Shown: piece after piece, positions 43,670-51,757 of the stretch
Layout of the letters: each line of letters starts with the position of its first letter
Position numbering within the stretch: the first letter of the stretch is position 1
Assembly (NCBI RefSeq): GCF_049671445.1
Contig: NZ_JBATUX010000118.1
Location: 186,001-250,000, forward strand
DNA from: Paenisporosarcina sp049671445
GTDB taxonomy: Bacteria > Bacillota > Bacilli > Bacillales_A > Planococcaceae
Length of the DNA: 64,000 nt
Direction of reading: 5' to 3'
Notes under the pieces: model-generated
Seen by the model: only the letters and a program-made list of their open reading frames with translations
The model's database searches: none
What the model was told of the DNA's origin: nothing
Position numbers and translations under genes: made by a program

Positions 43670-44446
43670 ATGCGCTATTTGGTAAGTATTATAGGTGTAG
43701 TTCTATTGGTGCCTCTCCTCATGATGAAGAAAGCATTTGAAATTAATGTGCGCCACCAAGATATTGAGTTAGAAAAGTATCAAGGTGAAAAACCAGTAAC
43801 AATTTTTTTTATTTCTGATATTCATCGACGAAAAATAACAAATCGCCTATTAAGAAAAGTGAATGGTGAAATACATGCAGTGATTATTGGTGGAGATCTA
43901 GCGGAAAGAGGCGTTCCGTTAAGTAGAATTGAACAAAATATTAAAGCCCTTGCTAAAATCGGACCCATTTATTATGTTTGGGGAAATAATGATCGTGAAG
44001 TAGGAGCCCATCATATTCGAAAATATATCCAAAACGTAGGTGGAATTGTTTTAGAAAACGAAGCGATTTGCTTAACGAATATGGAACAGCCGGTTTGGCT
44101 AATTGGACTCGAGGATGTTTCTTCAGGGCGTGCTGATATTGAAAAAAGCTTTGAGAATGTTCCTTACAATGACCCAGTCATATTCGTTTCCCATACTCCT
44201 TTTGTCTTTGATAAAGTTAGGGACCGGTTCCATTCAGATGTATTATTAGCCGGTCACACACATGGAGGGCAAATACGTTTAGGAAAATGGGGTTATTATC
44301 AAAAAGGTGCATTAATAACTAGTCAGAATGAAGTTACGTTAATAAGCAATGGATTTGGCACAACATTAGTTCCTTTGCGTTTAGGTGCTCCTGCAGAGTG
44401 TCATATCTTGTCGATTAAACACGGAAGTTCTACAAATGTTCAATAA
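43670..44446 (+). CDS. ypbG: Metallophosphoesterase YpbG
   Basis: 258 residues. N-terminal hydrophobic anchor (about 4-20), then the calcineurin-like motifs ISDIHRRK, IIGGDLAERG, WGNNDRE (the GNHD position), SHTPFVFD and LAGHTHGGQIRL that bind two metals. Matches B. subtilis YpbG in size and position. Substrate unknown. Confidence 0.88.
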   Translation: MRYLVSIIGVVLLVPLLMMKKAFEINVRHQDIELEKYQGEKPVTIFFISDIHRRKITNRLLRKVNGEIHAVIIGGDLAERGVPLSRIEQNIKALAKIGPIYYVWGNNDREVGAHHIRKYIQNVGGIVLENEAICLTNMEQPVWLIGLEDVSSGRADIEKSFENVPYNDPVIFVSHTPFVFDKVRDRFHSDVLLAGHTHGGQIRLGKWGYYQKGALITSQNEVTLISNGFGTTLVPLRLGAPAECHILSIKHGSSTNVQ

Positions 44447-44527
44447 AACATACACAACGTTTACAATGGCCACTATTTTTCCTATACTGAGACAAGAGAA
44501 AATGGGTCGCTATTGGAGGAAGATGGC

Positions 44528-45448
44528 ATGCAAAACGATATAGATAACCAAGGTAAATATAATATGAAAGCTGTCTCAACCATGGTTGGAATTTTACCAG
44601 GAACAATTCGAGCTTGGGAAAGACGTTATCAAATGATTGCTCCAATTAGAAATGAAGCGGGACATCGGTTATATTCAGATAATCATGTTCGTAAATTGAA
44701 ATGGCTCGCCCAAAAAGTAAATGATGGCTTTACAATTAGTCAAGCGGTATCTCTATTAGAACAAGAGGCAAAAGAAGTTATTCAACCGTTAAATCCCGAA
44801 TTAGAAAATCGAATCGTACAACTTCAACGGAGCATTTTAGAAGCATTTCTTCGTTTTGATGAACGTTCAGCTCACACATATATGGATGAAGCTTTTACAA
44901 TTTATACAATGGATAAAGTATTATTAGATATTTTAGCGCCATTGCTTGTTCAAGTGGGACTTTTGTGGGAAGACGATAAAATAACAACAGCTCATGAACA
45001 TTTTGCGACTTCAATTTTACGTTCCCGAATAGGAGCGGTCATGCACGCTTTCCCCCATAATGGAATTTTACCTAAAGTTATAGCTGTCTGTGCACCTGGC
45101 GAATGGCACGAATTAGGTTTGCTAATCTTTACGTTATACATGAGACGAAAAGGCTACGAGGTTATATACTTGGGCAGTAGCATAAAAGAAAATGATATTG
45201 ATGTGGTCATCCAAACGGTAAATCCTCGCTTTTTGTTTATGTCATGCACTATGACTAGTAATTTGGTAAAGACACTTGACTTAACAAAGTCTTTAGAAAA
45301 TACATTTAGTAATTTAGTAATCGGACTTGGAGGATTTGCTATTGATTCCATGTCTGCCGAAAAAAAGGAAGAGTATCACCAAAACATGATTGGAACAAAA
45401 ATGAGTGAGTGGGATAAATGGATCGAAGAAAAAACATATGCCAATTAG
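44528..45448 (+). CDS. MerR-type regulator with B12-binding domain (CarH/LitR-like)
   Basis: 306 residues. MerR DNA-binding head (residues 12-80, with GTIRAWERRYQMIAPIRNEAGHRLYS), a four-helix cap (about 95-180), and a Rossmann-type cobalamin domain (about 183-295). W147-x9-E157-H158 is the adenosylcobalamin cap motif of CarH/LitR, and E192-W-H194-E-L-G197 matches ExHxxG with the lower-ligand His. The residue after W147 is Glu where CarH has His. So it is probably an AdoCbl-dependent, possibly light-sensing repressor. AdoCbl binding is supported by motifs; light response is inference. No carotenoid genes adjoin it. ATG 44528 follows TTGGAGGAAG. Confidence 0.85.
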   Translation: MQNDIDNQGKYNMKAVSTMVGILPGTIRAWERRYQMIAPIRNEAGHRLYSDNHVRKLKWLAQKVNDGFTISQAVSLLEQEAKEVIQPLNPELENRIVQLQRSILEAFLRFDERSAHTYMDEAFTIYTMDKVLLDILAPLLVQVGLLWEDDKITTAHEHFATSILRSRIGAVMHAFPHNGILPKVIAVCAPGEWHELGLLIFTLYMRRKGYEVIYLGSSIKENDIDVVIQTVNPRFLFMSCTMTSNLVKTLDLTKSLENTFSNLVIGLGGFAIDSMSAEKKEEYHQNMIGTKMSEWDKWIEEKTYAN

Positions 45449-45466
45449 TTGTATAGTTCTTTCTGT

Positions 45467-45496
45467 TCTCCTATCATTAGATAGGAGATTTTTTAT
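45467..45496 (+). terminator. Terminator after the MerR-B12 gene
   Basis: TCTCCTATC / GATAGGAGA stem with T-run. Confidence 0.8.
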
Positions 45497-45512
45497 ATAG
45501 AGGATGTGTAGA

Positions 45513-46487
45513 ATGTTGAAAAAAGAAGATGTAATAATAGTTGGTGGAGGTCCGTGTGGGCTAGCTGCAGCTATCTCGCTACAGAATATTGGTCTTTCAC
45601 CCGTTATAATAGAAAAAGGTAACGTAGTAGAAGCAATATATAAATACCCGACACACCAAACTTTTTTCAGTACGAGTGAAAAACTAGCGATCGGGGATGT
45701 CCCATTTATTATTGAAGGGCGCAAACCGAAACGTAATCAAGCCCTGGTGTATTACCGAGAAGTAGTGAAATTAAAAAATTTACAAGTAAACAGATTTGAA
45801 ACGGTAGAACGAGTTGAGAGAAAACAAGATGGTTTTGAAGTGGTCACTTCAAAGGCTATGTACAAGTCGAAAAATGTGATTATTGCTACCGGCTATTATG
45901 ATCATCCTAATCTATTGGGGATTCCTGGCGAAGAATTACCAAAAGTCAGTCATTATTTCAAAGAAGGTCACCCTTATTTCGATACGGATGTATTGGTGAT
46001 TGGTGGGAAAAACTCGAGTATTGATGCTGCTCTCGAATTGCATAAAGCCGGTGCTAGAGTAACGGTTGTTTATCGAGGGAATACTTATTCAAGTAGTATA
46101 AAACCATGGATTTTACCAGAGTTTGAAGGGGTAGTAAGAAGTGGTGAAGTCACAATGCTTTTTGATTCACATGTAGAAGAAATTACACGAGAAGAAGTGA
46201 AGATTCGTCAGCAAAACCAAGTGGTATCTTTAAAAAATGATTTTGTCTTTGCGATGATCGGTTATCATCCAGACCATGAGTTTTTACGGGGAATGGGTGT
46301 TCAAATCGACGAAGAATCTGGGAGACCGCTAATAAATGAACTGACAATGGAGTCCAACATTGAAGGCCTCTACATAGCAGGTGTATTAGCTGCTGGCAAT
46401 AACGCCAATGAAATTTTTATTGAAAATGGCCGGTTCCATGGACAGTTAATTGCAGACGCAATTGTAGAAAAAGAAAAGCTGCTGTAA
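45513..46487 (+). CDS. ypdA: Bacillithiol disulfide reductase YpdA
   Basis: 324 residues. FAD/NADPH enzyme that reduces oxidised bacillithiol. FAD site VIIVGGGPCGLAAAISL, NADPH site VLVIGGKNSSIDAALELH, and the C-terminal FAD contact IEGLYIAGVLAAGNN. ATG 45513 after AGAGGATG. In B. subtilis gudB lies upstream; here the MerR-B12 gene does. Confidence 0.92.
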   Translation: MLKKEDVIIVGGGPCGLAAAISLQNIGLSPVIIEKGNVVEAIYKYPTHQTFFSTSEKLAIGDVPFIIEGRKPKRNQALVYYREVVKLKNLQVNRFETVERVERKQDGFEVVTSKAMYKSKNVIIATGYYDHPNLLGIPGEELPKVSHYFKEGHPYFDTDVLVIGGKNSSIDAALELHKAGARVTVVYRGNTYSSSIKPWILPEFEGVVRSGEVTMLFDSHVEEITREEVKIRQQNQVVSLKNDFVFAMIGYHPDHEFLRGMGVQIDEESGRPLINELTMESNIEGLYIAGVLAAGNNANEIFIENGRFHGQLIADAIVEKEKLL

Positions 46488-46553
46488 TTAGGAGCTTTCA
46501 GACTGTAGTCAAACTTGATTTTGAATGAAAAAACCCAGCAGAGACTGCCACTG

Positions 46554-46578
46554 CGCTTTCCGTGGGCTTAGCTTCAGC
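46554..46578 (-). repeat. GC-rich dispersed intergenic repeat, copy 2
   Basis: Reverse complement matches 10524-10548 at 20 of 25 positions. The surrounding 46510-46610 has no gene. Confidence 0.5.
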
Positions 46579-46733
46579 CTTCTAACCCACAAGTATTTGA
46601 TTTTCATCATTTTTTGTTCATACGAAACGTACAGCAAGCGTGTGTATTAATATTAAAGTCGTTTAATGTAAAGTTTAACTTTCGATGTTCACTCTATGAT
46701 CAATGATTAAAATGAATAATAACGTTGTTTAAT

Positions 46734-46775
46734 AAAAGAGGGAAGTGCTATATAGATAGCTATCCCTCTTTTTTG
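46734..46775. terminator. Terminator-like hairpin downstream of ypdA
   Basis: AAAAGAGGGA / TCCCTCTTTT outer stem with an inner TAGCTA stem and T-run. It stands about 250 bp after ypdA and also faces the minus-strand YczE-type fragment. Confidence 0.6.
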
Positions 46776-46805
46776 TGTGTCTTCTGATAATCGGTTATAT
46801 GTTAA

Positions 46806-47101
46806 CTAAAGTCTAATGCTTTTCCAATAGGACATGAAAAAATTAAAGATTAGCCCTCCTAAAAAGACGATTAATATAGTTCCAATCCGAATACTTCCGG
46901 TCTTCGTCTTTTTAAAATTGAATTGCAGCCGATCAGAAAGAGGGCCAGTAAAATCTCCCAAATTCCCACCGTAAGCCCCAAATTCATGGACATACCTACC
47001 AATACGGAATCAAATGGCGGCGTTTCAAGATCGAATTGAATCGTACAAGAAAACACAAGGGTTAATAGTGAAATTCCTATTACATAAAAAATATATTTCA
47101 T
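46806..47101 (-). pseudogene. Truncated, frameshifted YczE/YitT-type membrane protein
   Basis: The first 60-odd codons encode two membrane segments with MSMNLGLTVGIWEILLALFLIG, typical of the start of YczE-like proteins (about 210 residues). The frame then passes into RRRPEVFGLELY and stops at 46871. Shifting by one base in the A-run gives KTKTGSIRIGTILIVFLGGL and a third hydrophobic segment that ends at 46806. Even so it is under half length. No ribosome site precedes it. Probably a decaying gene; a short functional product is less likely. Confidence 0.5.
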
Positions 47102-47130
47102 TTTTTTTATCGTTTTTATCGTTGTTTTTA

Positions 47131-47142
47131 TTGCAAATGCAA
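47131..47142. promoter_or_regulatory. Probable MarR operator 1
   Basis: TTGCAAATGCAA, a TTGC-N4-GCAA palindrome followed by CAAAAGTAGT. In the divergent gap ahead of marR. Confidence 0.55.
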
Positions 47143-47177
47143 CAAAAGTAGTACAAGATGAATATAGTCATATATTA

Positions 47178-47189
47178 TTGCGTTTGCAA
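47178..47189. promoter_or_regulatory. Probable MarR operator 2
   Basis: TTGCGTTTGCAA, second TTGC-N4-GCAA palindrome followed by CAAAAATAGT, 47 bp from the first and just ahead of the marR ribosome site. Confidence 0.55.
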
Positions 47190-47216
47190 CAAAAATAGTC
47201 ACTGAGGAGTTTATTT

Positions 47217-47669
47217 ATGAAGGAAATTCTACGTGAAATCGGCATGATTGCAAGAGCATTGGATTCAATCAGCAATATAGAATTCAAAGAATTTGACCTT
47301 ACCAAAGGGCAGTATTTGTACTTGGTGAGAATTTGTGAGAACCCGGGAATCATTCAGGAACAGTTAGTGGAGATGATCAAAGTGGACCGATCTACAGCAA
47401 CTCGTGCTATCCAAAAACTAGAAATAAACGGCTTTATTGGAAAGAAAGAAGATCCATACAACAAAAAAATCAAAAGACTCTTTCCGACGGAGAAAGGGAA
47501 AACGGTATTCCCTTTCATCAAAAGAGAAAATGATTATTCCAATCTCGTTGCTTTAGAAGGATTTTCCGAAAAGGAAGCAGAAAACACTTTCAATTTGCTA
47601 CAGCGAATCAGGAAAAATGTCGAAAAAGACTGGGAATTTGTAAAAAAGGGAAACAAGAGAGACTATTGA
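47217..47669 (+). CDS. MarR-family transcriptional regulator
   Basis: 150 residues. Winged helix with QEQLVEMIKVDRSTATRAIQKLEINGFI and the wing KKEDPYNKKIKRLFPTEKG. Probably controls itself and the paiA-paiB genes that follow 25 bp later, and perhaps the divergent membrane gene. GAGGAG precedes the ATG. Ligand unknown. Confidence 0.88.
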   Translation: MKEILREIGMIARALDSISNIEFKEFDLTKGQYLYLVRICENPGIIQEQLVEMIKVDRSTATRAIQKLEINGFIGKKEDPYNKKIKRLFPTEKGKTVFPFIKRENDYSNLVALEGFSEKEAENTFNLLQRIRKNVEKDWEFVKKGNKRDY

Positions 47670-47694
47670 TGAGAAAAAGGAGCGACTGATTGAA

Positions 47695-48213
47695 ATGCCA
47701 ATGACGATTAAGAAATGTATGCTTGAAGATTTACGAGAACTTCAAAAAATCAGTGTTGAAACATTCACCGAGACTTTCAAGGATCAGAATTCACCCGAAC
47801 ACTTGAATGCCTATTTGGAAAGGGCCTATAACTTGGACCAACTAGAACAGGAATTAACCAATCGTTTTTCGCAATTCTTTTTTGTTTATATCACTCAGGA
47901 AGTCGCTGGATACCTGAAGGTTAATATCGATGAGGCACAGTCGGAAGCAATGGGCGCTGACTCACTTGAAGTTGAGCGGATTTATGTTAAGAAAAAATTC
48001 CAAAAGCACGGGGTTGGGAAGCAGCTTCTAAATAAAGCGCTGGAAATTGCGCTGGAACAGAAGAAAAAGAAAATCTGGCTGGGCGTCTGGGAAGAAAATG
48101 AAAATGCAATTGCGTTCTATCAGAAAAAGGGGTTTGTCAAAACGGGTGCGCACTCTTTTTATATGGGTGATGATGAGCAAGTGGACTTGATCATGACAAA
48201 AACACTCCAATAA
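47695..48213 (+). CDS. paiA: Spermidine/spermine N-acetyltransferase PaiA
   Basis: 172 residues. GNAT fold; acetyl-CoA site KKKFQKHGVGKQLLNKA and the C-terminal ENENAIAFYQKKGFVKTGAHSF. Wording is very close to B. subtilis PaiA, which acetylates polyamines and affects sporulation and protease genes. AAAGGAGCGA precedes ATG 47695. Middle gene of marR-paiA-paiB. Confidence 0.93.
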   Translation: MPMTIKKCMLEDLRELQKISVETFTETFKDQNSPEHLNAYLERAYNLDQLEQELTNRFSQFFFVYITQEVAGYLKVNIDEAQSEAMGADSLEVERIYVKKKFQKHGVGKQLLNKALEIALEQKKKKIWLGVWEENENAIAFYQKKGFVKTGAHSFYMGDDEQVDLIMTKTLQ

Positions 48214-48237
48214 AATTTTTGCGAGAGGCGGATCACC

Positions 48238-48867
48238 ATGTATTCTCCAAAATATTTTAAGGTCACAAGTTTTGACGAAATACTGGATTTTGTTCGACTA
48301 AATGCATTTGGAACGCTCATCACCACAAAAAAAGGAAAACCCATTGGGAGCCACTTGCCTTTGCAGATTATTAAAGAAAAAGATGCATACTATATACCCG
48401 GGCATATGGCTTATGGGAATCCTCAGTGGAGAACATTCGAAACCTGCGATGATGTACTCGTTATATTCCAAGGACCGCACGCTTATATCTCTTCTTCTTG
48501 GTATGAACACGAAAATGTCCCGACGTGGAACTACCAAGCTGTTCATATCTATGGAAGAGGCAGTATTTTAGGCGAAGAAGAATTGAAACAGGACCTGACG
48601 AGGTTACTGCAAAAATACGAGAAGCAACGTGAGAATCCTGTTCTGTGGGATAAGCTCTCCCCTTCTTTATTGGAAAAAGAACTGAAAGGTATTGTTGGAT
48701 TCAAGATCAAGGTGGAGGAAATTCAGGCCGCCTATAAATTAAGCCAGAACCGTAATGAAACGGATTATATGAACATCATTGAACAATTACAAAATGAAGA
48801 AAGACCCGACTCGAAACGAATGGGCGAACTGATGGAAAAGAGATTAAGTGATCAAACTACTTTATAA
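48238..48867 (+). CDS. paiB: FMN-binding regulator PaiB
   Basis: 209 residues. Split-barrel flavin-binding fold; YSPKYFKVTSFDEILDFVR, SHLPL and the WYEHENVPTWNYQAVHIYG block match PaiB, reported as a negative regulator of sporulation and degradative enzymes in B. subtilis. Directly downstream of paiA, same strand. Confidence 0.93.
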   Translation: MYSPKYFKVTSFDEILDFVRLNAFGTLITTKKGKPIGSHLPLQIIKEKDAYYIPGHMAYGNPQWRTFETCDDVLVIFQGPHAYISSSWYEHENVPTWNYQAVHIYGRGSILGEEELKQDLTRLLQKYEKQRENPVLWDKLSPSLLEKELKGIVGFKIKVEEIQAAYKLSQNRNETDYMNIIEQLQNEERPDSKRMGELMEKRLSDQTTL

Positions 48868-48947
48868 AGACGGTTCTGGAAAATAAAAGAAACTATTATT
48901 ATGATTCATCTATTCTTAAACCAATAGTAAGTGCGTTCGTATAAGGA

Positions 48948-49032
48948 CACTTTTATGAACGGAACAAAAGGGCTAGAAATGATAAGAGGACGTTCATAAA
49001 AGTGATTAAACACTTTATGAACGTCCTCTTAT
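48948..49032. other. Competing hairpins between paiB and ansA
   Basis: Segment A CACTTTTATGAACG (48948-48961) is a perfect complement of B CGTTCATAAAAGTG (48991-49004). B also pairs with C CACTTTATGAACG (49011-49023), with a one-base bulge, in a stem extended by AAGAGGA/TCCTCTT to 48982-49030. The two folds exclude each other. B:C probably serves as a bidirectional terminator for the convergent genes. Confidence 0.6.
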
Positions 49033-49130
49033 TTTCAGATACATTTGAGAACGTTTTTCTTCGGTTAAAATAAGCGCATGTGAGATAAATGTTTATCTGA
49101 TTCTTTACATTAAGTTAAAGAAATAACAAC

Positions 49131-50099
49131 TTACTCAAACCATGTAGGAAGGGGACGTACGAGATTCGTATCAGAAAGTCCAATTAACAACTTAATTCTC
49201 GCCTTTTGCCCGCTAAGTCCATGAGCGAATAAAACACCCATACCTTCAAGCATCTTTCCTCCACCTTCGTAACCGTATACTGGTTGTGCTATACCGTTGT
49301 AACATCTAGACACTAATACAACAGGAATATGTTGATTAATTAATTGTTGAATCCCGGGAACGATTGCTGGGGGCACATTTCCTTGTCCTAAGCACTCCAA
49401 TACTATGCCATCATATCCGGCACTTGCCACGTGTATCAGCAAGTCTGCATCCATACCAGCATAGACTTTTAACATGGCAACTCTTTTACTGATTACATTC
49501 AACTCAAACGTGTCACGTCTGATTGGTGTGTGGTGGAAATGTACACCCGTTTTTGTTATCAATCCAATCGGCCCATATTGAGGACTTTGAAAGGTCGAGA
49601 CATTGCTAGTTGATGTTTTTGTGACATTTTGTGCTGTATGTATTTCATCATTCATCACTACCAGCACACCTTTACCGTAAGCATCTTTAGCACTAGCAAC
49701 TCTGACAGCTGATAACAAATTATAAACACCGTCAGCACCAATTTCGTTTGATGAGCGCATGGCACCAGTTAATATAATGGGTATATCGCTTTTTACTGTT
49801 AAGTCTAAGAAGTATGCAGTCTCTTCTAATGTATCTGTACCGTGGGTAATGACAAACCCTTCTACTTTTCCAGCTGATATTTGCTGATCGATAATTTCTT
49901 TAATTTCTAACATTTCTTTCGGTGTTATGTGTGGAGAAGGGAAATTGAATGCTTCAATTTCATGAATATCCGCATACTCCATTAATTTATCAATCTCTGC
50001 TGTTAATGGGTTTGAATCTCCTGTGATAACTGCTCCTGATTCACTATGAACATGCATAGATATTGTTCCACCTGTATGGATCACAACTATTTTTTTCAC
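49131..50099 (-). CDS. ansA: L-asparaginase
   Basis: 322 residues. Hydrolyses asparagine to aspartate and ammonia. The two catalytic Thr motifs are VIHTGGTISM and VITHGTDTLEETAYFLD; Lys in TGAMRSSNEIGADG region completes the site. The start GTG at 50099 has GGAGGAA upstream; the in-frame ATG further out includes that site. No signal peptide, so cytoplasmic. Confidence 0.92.
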   Translation of the reverse strand: MKKIVVIHTGGTISMHVHSESGAVITGDSNPLTAEIDKLMEYADIHEIEAFNFPSPHITPKEMLEIKEIIDQQISAGKVEGFVITHGTDTLEETAYFLDLTVKSDIPIILTGAMRSSNEIGADGVYNLLSAVRVASAKDAYGKGVLVVMNDEIHTAQNVTKTSTSNVSTFQSPQYGPIGLITKTGVHFHHTPIRRDTFELNVISKRVAMLKVYAGMDADLLIHVASAGYDGIVLECLGQGNVPPAIVPGIQQLINQHIPVVLVSRCYNGIAQPVYGYEGGGKMLEGMGVLFAHGLSGQKARIKLLIGLSDTNLVRPLPTWFE

Positions 50100-50179
50100 T
50101 TCAAAATTCCTCCGTCCATTCATTCATCAATTGTCGTAATAATGATATAATTAATCTATTAAAAGGAGGCGAGCGCAAC

Positions 50180-50863
50180 TTGATAATTTTACTATCTGTG
50201 GCAATCGCTCCAGGACTTGCTCTTTTCAGTTATTTTTATTTGCGAAATCAAATATCTTCAGAGCCTTCACGATCATTGTTTCATACATTTATATATGGTG
50301 CTATTTTAACCTTTCCTATTCTCTTCATTCAACATGTGTTTGAATTCGAAAACATATTTCGTTCAGCGTTTATTACAAATGTTTTATTCACAAGTACACT
50401 TGAAGAGTTCTTTAAGTGGCTCATTTTAGTAATGGTGATTTATCAACATGTCGATTTTGAAGATCCTTACGATGGTATTCTTTATGGTGTTAGTGTTTCT
50501 TTAGGATTTGCAACAGTAGAAAACATTTTATACTTATTAACATATGGTTTAGACACGGCATTCTTACGAGCTTTATTACCAGTATCAAGTCATGCAATAT
50601 TTGGTGTTGTAATGGGCTATTATTTAGGACGTGCAAAGTTTGCTGTAAGTAAATCTTCAAAACCTTTACTATTTATTGCATTGCTAGCTCCATTATGTTT
50701 ACACATGATTTATAATGGAATTCTAGCTATTGAAGGAATATGGTTGTATTTTATGATTCCTTTTATGCTTTTCTTATGGTGGCTATGTTTAACCAAAGTA
50801 AAACAAGCTCATTTAATGACACTTCAACATTTTCAAACACGAGCAGAAATAAGGGACATGTAA
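50180..50863 (+). CDS. prsW: Intramembrane metalloprotease PrsW
   Basis: 227 residues. Makes the site-1 cut in anti-sigma factor RsiW in B. subtilis. Multi-span membrane protein; catalytic motifs STLEEFFKW (EExxK-type), SLGFATVENILYL and SSHAIFGVVMGY with conserved Glu/His. The TTG at 50180 follows AAAAGGAGGCGAG; the longer frame back to 50063 lies in divergent ansA. Confidence 0.92.
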   Translation: MIILLSVAIAPGLALFSYFYLRNQISSEPSRSLFHTFIYGAILTFPILFIQHVFEFENIFRSAFITNVLFTSTLEEFFKWLILVMVIYQHVDFEDPYDGILYGVSVSLGFATVENILYLLTYGLDTAFLRALLPVSSHAIFGVVMGYYLGRAKFAVSKSSKPLLFIALLAPLCLHMIYNGILAIEGIWLYFMIPFMLFLWWLCLTKVKQAHLMTLQHFQTRAEIRDM

Positions 50864-50900
50864 TAAAACCAATTTTATTAAATTGGTTTTATTTTTTTTT
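50863..50900. terminator. Terminator after prsW
   Basis: ATAAAACCAATTT / AAATTGGTTTTAT stem and T-run. Confidence 0.8.
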
Positions 50901-50929
50901 GTATAAAATCCGTATAATTCCTCATTCTA
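50901..50929 (+). promoter_or_regulatory. Probable sigma-G promoter of sleB-ypeB
   Basis: GTATA (50901-50905), 17-bp spacer, CATTCTA (50923-50929) fits the forespore sigma-G consensus. sleB-ypeB is sigma-G controlled in B. subtilis. Confidence 0.5.
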
Positions 50930-50948
50930 AAAAAAAGGAGAAATGTTT

Positions 50949-51746
50949 ATGCGAAAAAATAAATGGCTAATTTGGTTTGTTACTTTGTGTTTGCTAACAA
51001 TGTCTTTAAGTACTCCAAAACATTCTGAAGCATTTTCTGGTCAAGTGATTGAGCTTGGTGCTTTTGGGGATGATGTAATTGAATTACAAGCGCGATTACA
51101 ATATATCGGATTTTACAAAAATCAGATAGATGGTGATTTTGGATACGCTACCTATTGGGCATTACGTAATTTCCAAGAAAAAAACGGTTTGCCGATTGAC
51201 GGAGTAGCTGGACAGAAAACCAAAACGAAACTTGTTAACACCACAGACTATAATAAAGAGTTTGTGCAAAATCAATTGAATAAGGGTAATCGATTTACAC
51301 ACTATGGCGGACAACCATTAGAACAACAAGTGAAAAAAGGGACAACTTCAGGAGCCAAAAAAACTGAACAAGTTAAACTTCCTGCGAAATACTCACAACA
51401 GGATTTACAACTTATGGCCAATGCAGTTTACGGAGAAGCTCGCGGAGAGCCATACGAAGGACAAGTTGCAGTAGCATCAGTCATTTTAAACCGTATTGAA
51501 GACTCAGAATTCCCAAATACCGTAAGTGGAGTAATCTTTCAACCACTAGCTTTTACAGCAGTTGCTGACGGACAAATTTGGCTTACACCAAATGCACGTG
51601 CTAAAGAGGCGGTTCTTGACGCTATAAATGGTTGGGATCCAACTGAAAATGCACTTTATTATTTCAATCCAGACACAGCTACCAGTGAATGGATATGGAC
51701 CCGATCACAAATTAAAACAATAGGGAAACATATATTCTGCGAATGA
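50949..51746 (+). CDS. sleB: Spore cortex-lytic enzyme SleB
   Basis: 265 residues. Lytic transglycosylase that degrades spore cortex during germination. Signal peptide (about 1-29), peptidoglycan-binding domain (about 33-95, LGAFGDDVIELQARLQYIGFY), linker, and hydrolase_2 domain (about 150-265) starting LMANAVYGEARGEPYEGQVAV with the catalytic Glu. ATG 50949 is used; an ATG at 50943 is too near GGAG. Coupled to ypeB. Confidence 0.95.
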   Translation: MRKNKWLIWFVTLCLLTMSLSTPKHSEAFSGQVIELGAFGDDVIELQARLQYIGFYKNQIDGDFGYATYWALRNFQEKNGLPIDGVAGQKTKTKLVNTTDYNKEFVQNQLNKGNRFTHYGGQPLEQQVKKGTTSGAKKTEQVKLPAKYSQQDLQLMANAVYGEARGEPYEGQVAVASVILNRIEDSEFPNTVSGVIFQPLAFTAVADGQIWLTPNARAKEAVLDAINGWDPTENALYYFNPDTATSEWIWTRSQIKTIGKHIFCE

Positions 51747-51757
51747 GGAGGGATAAC

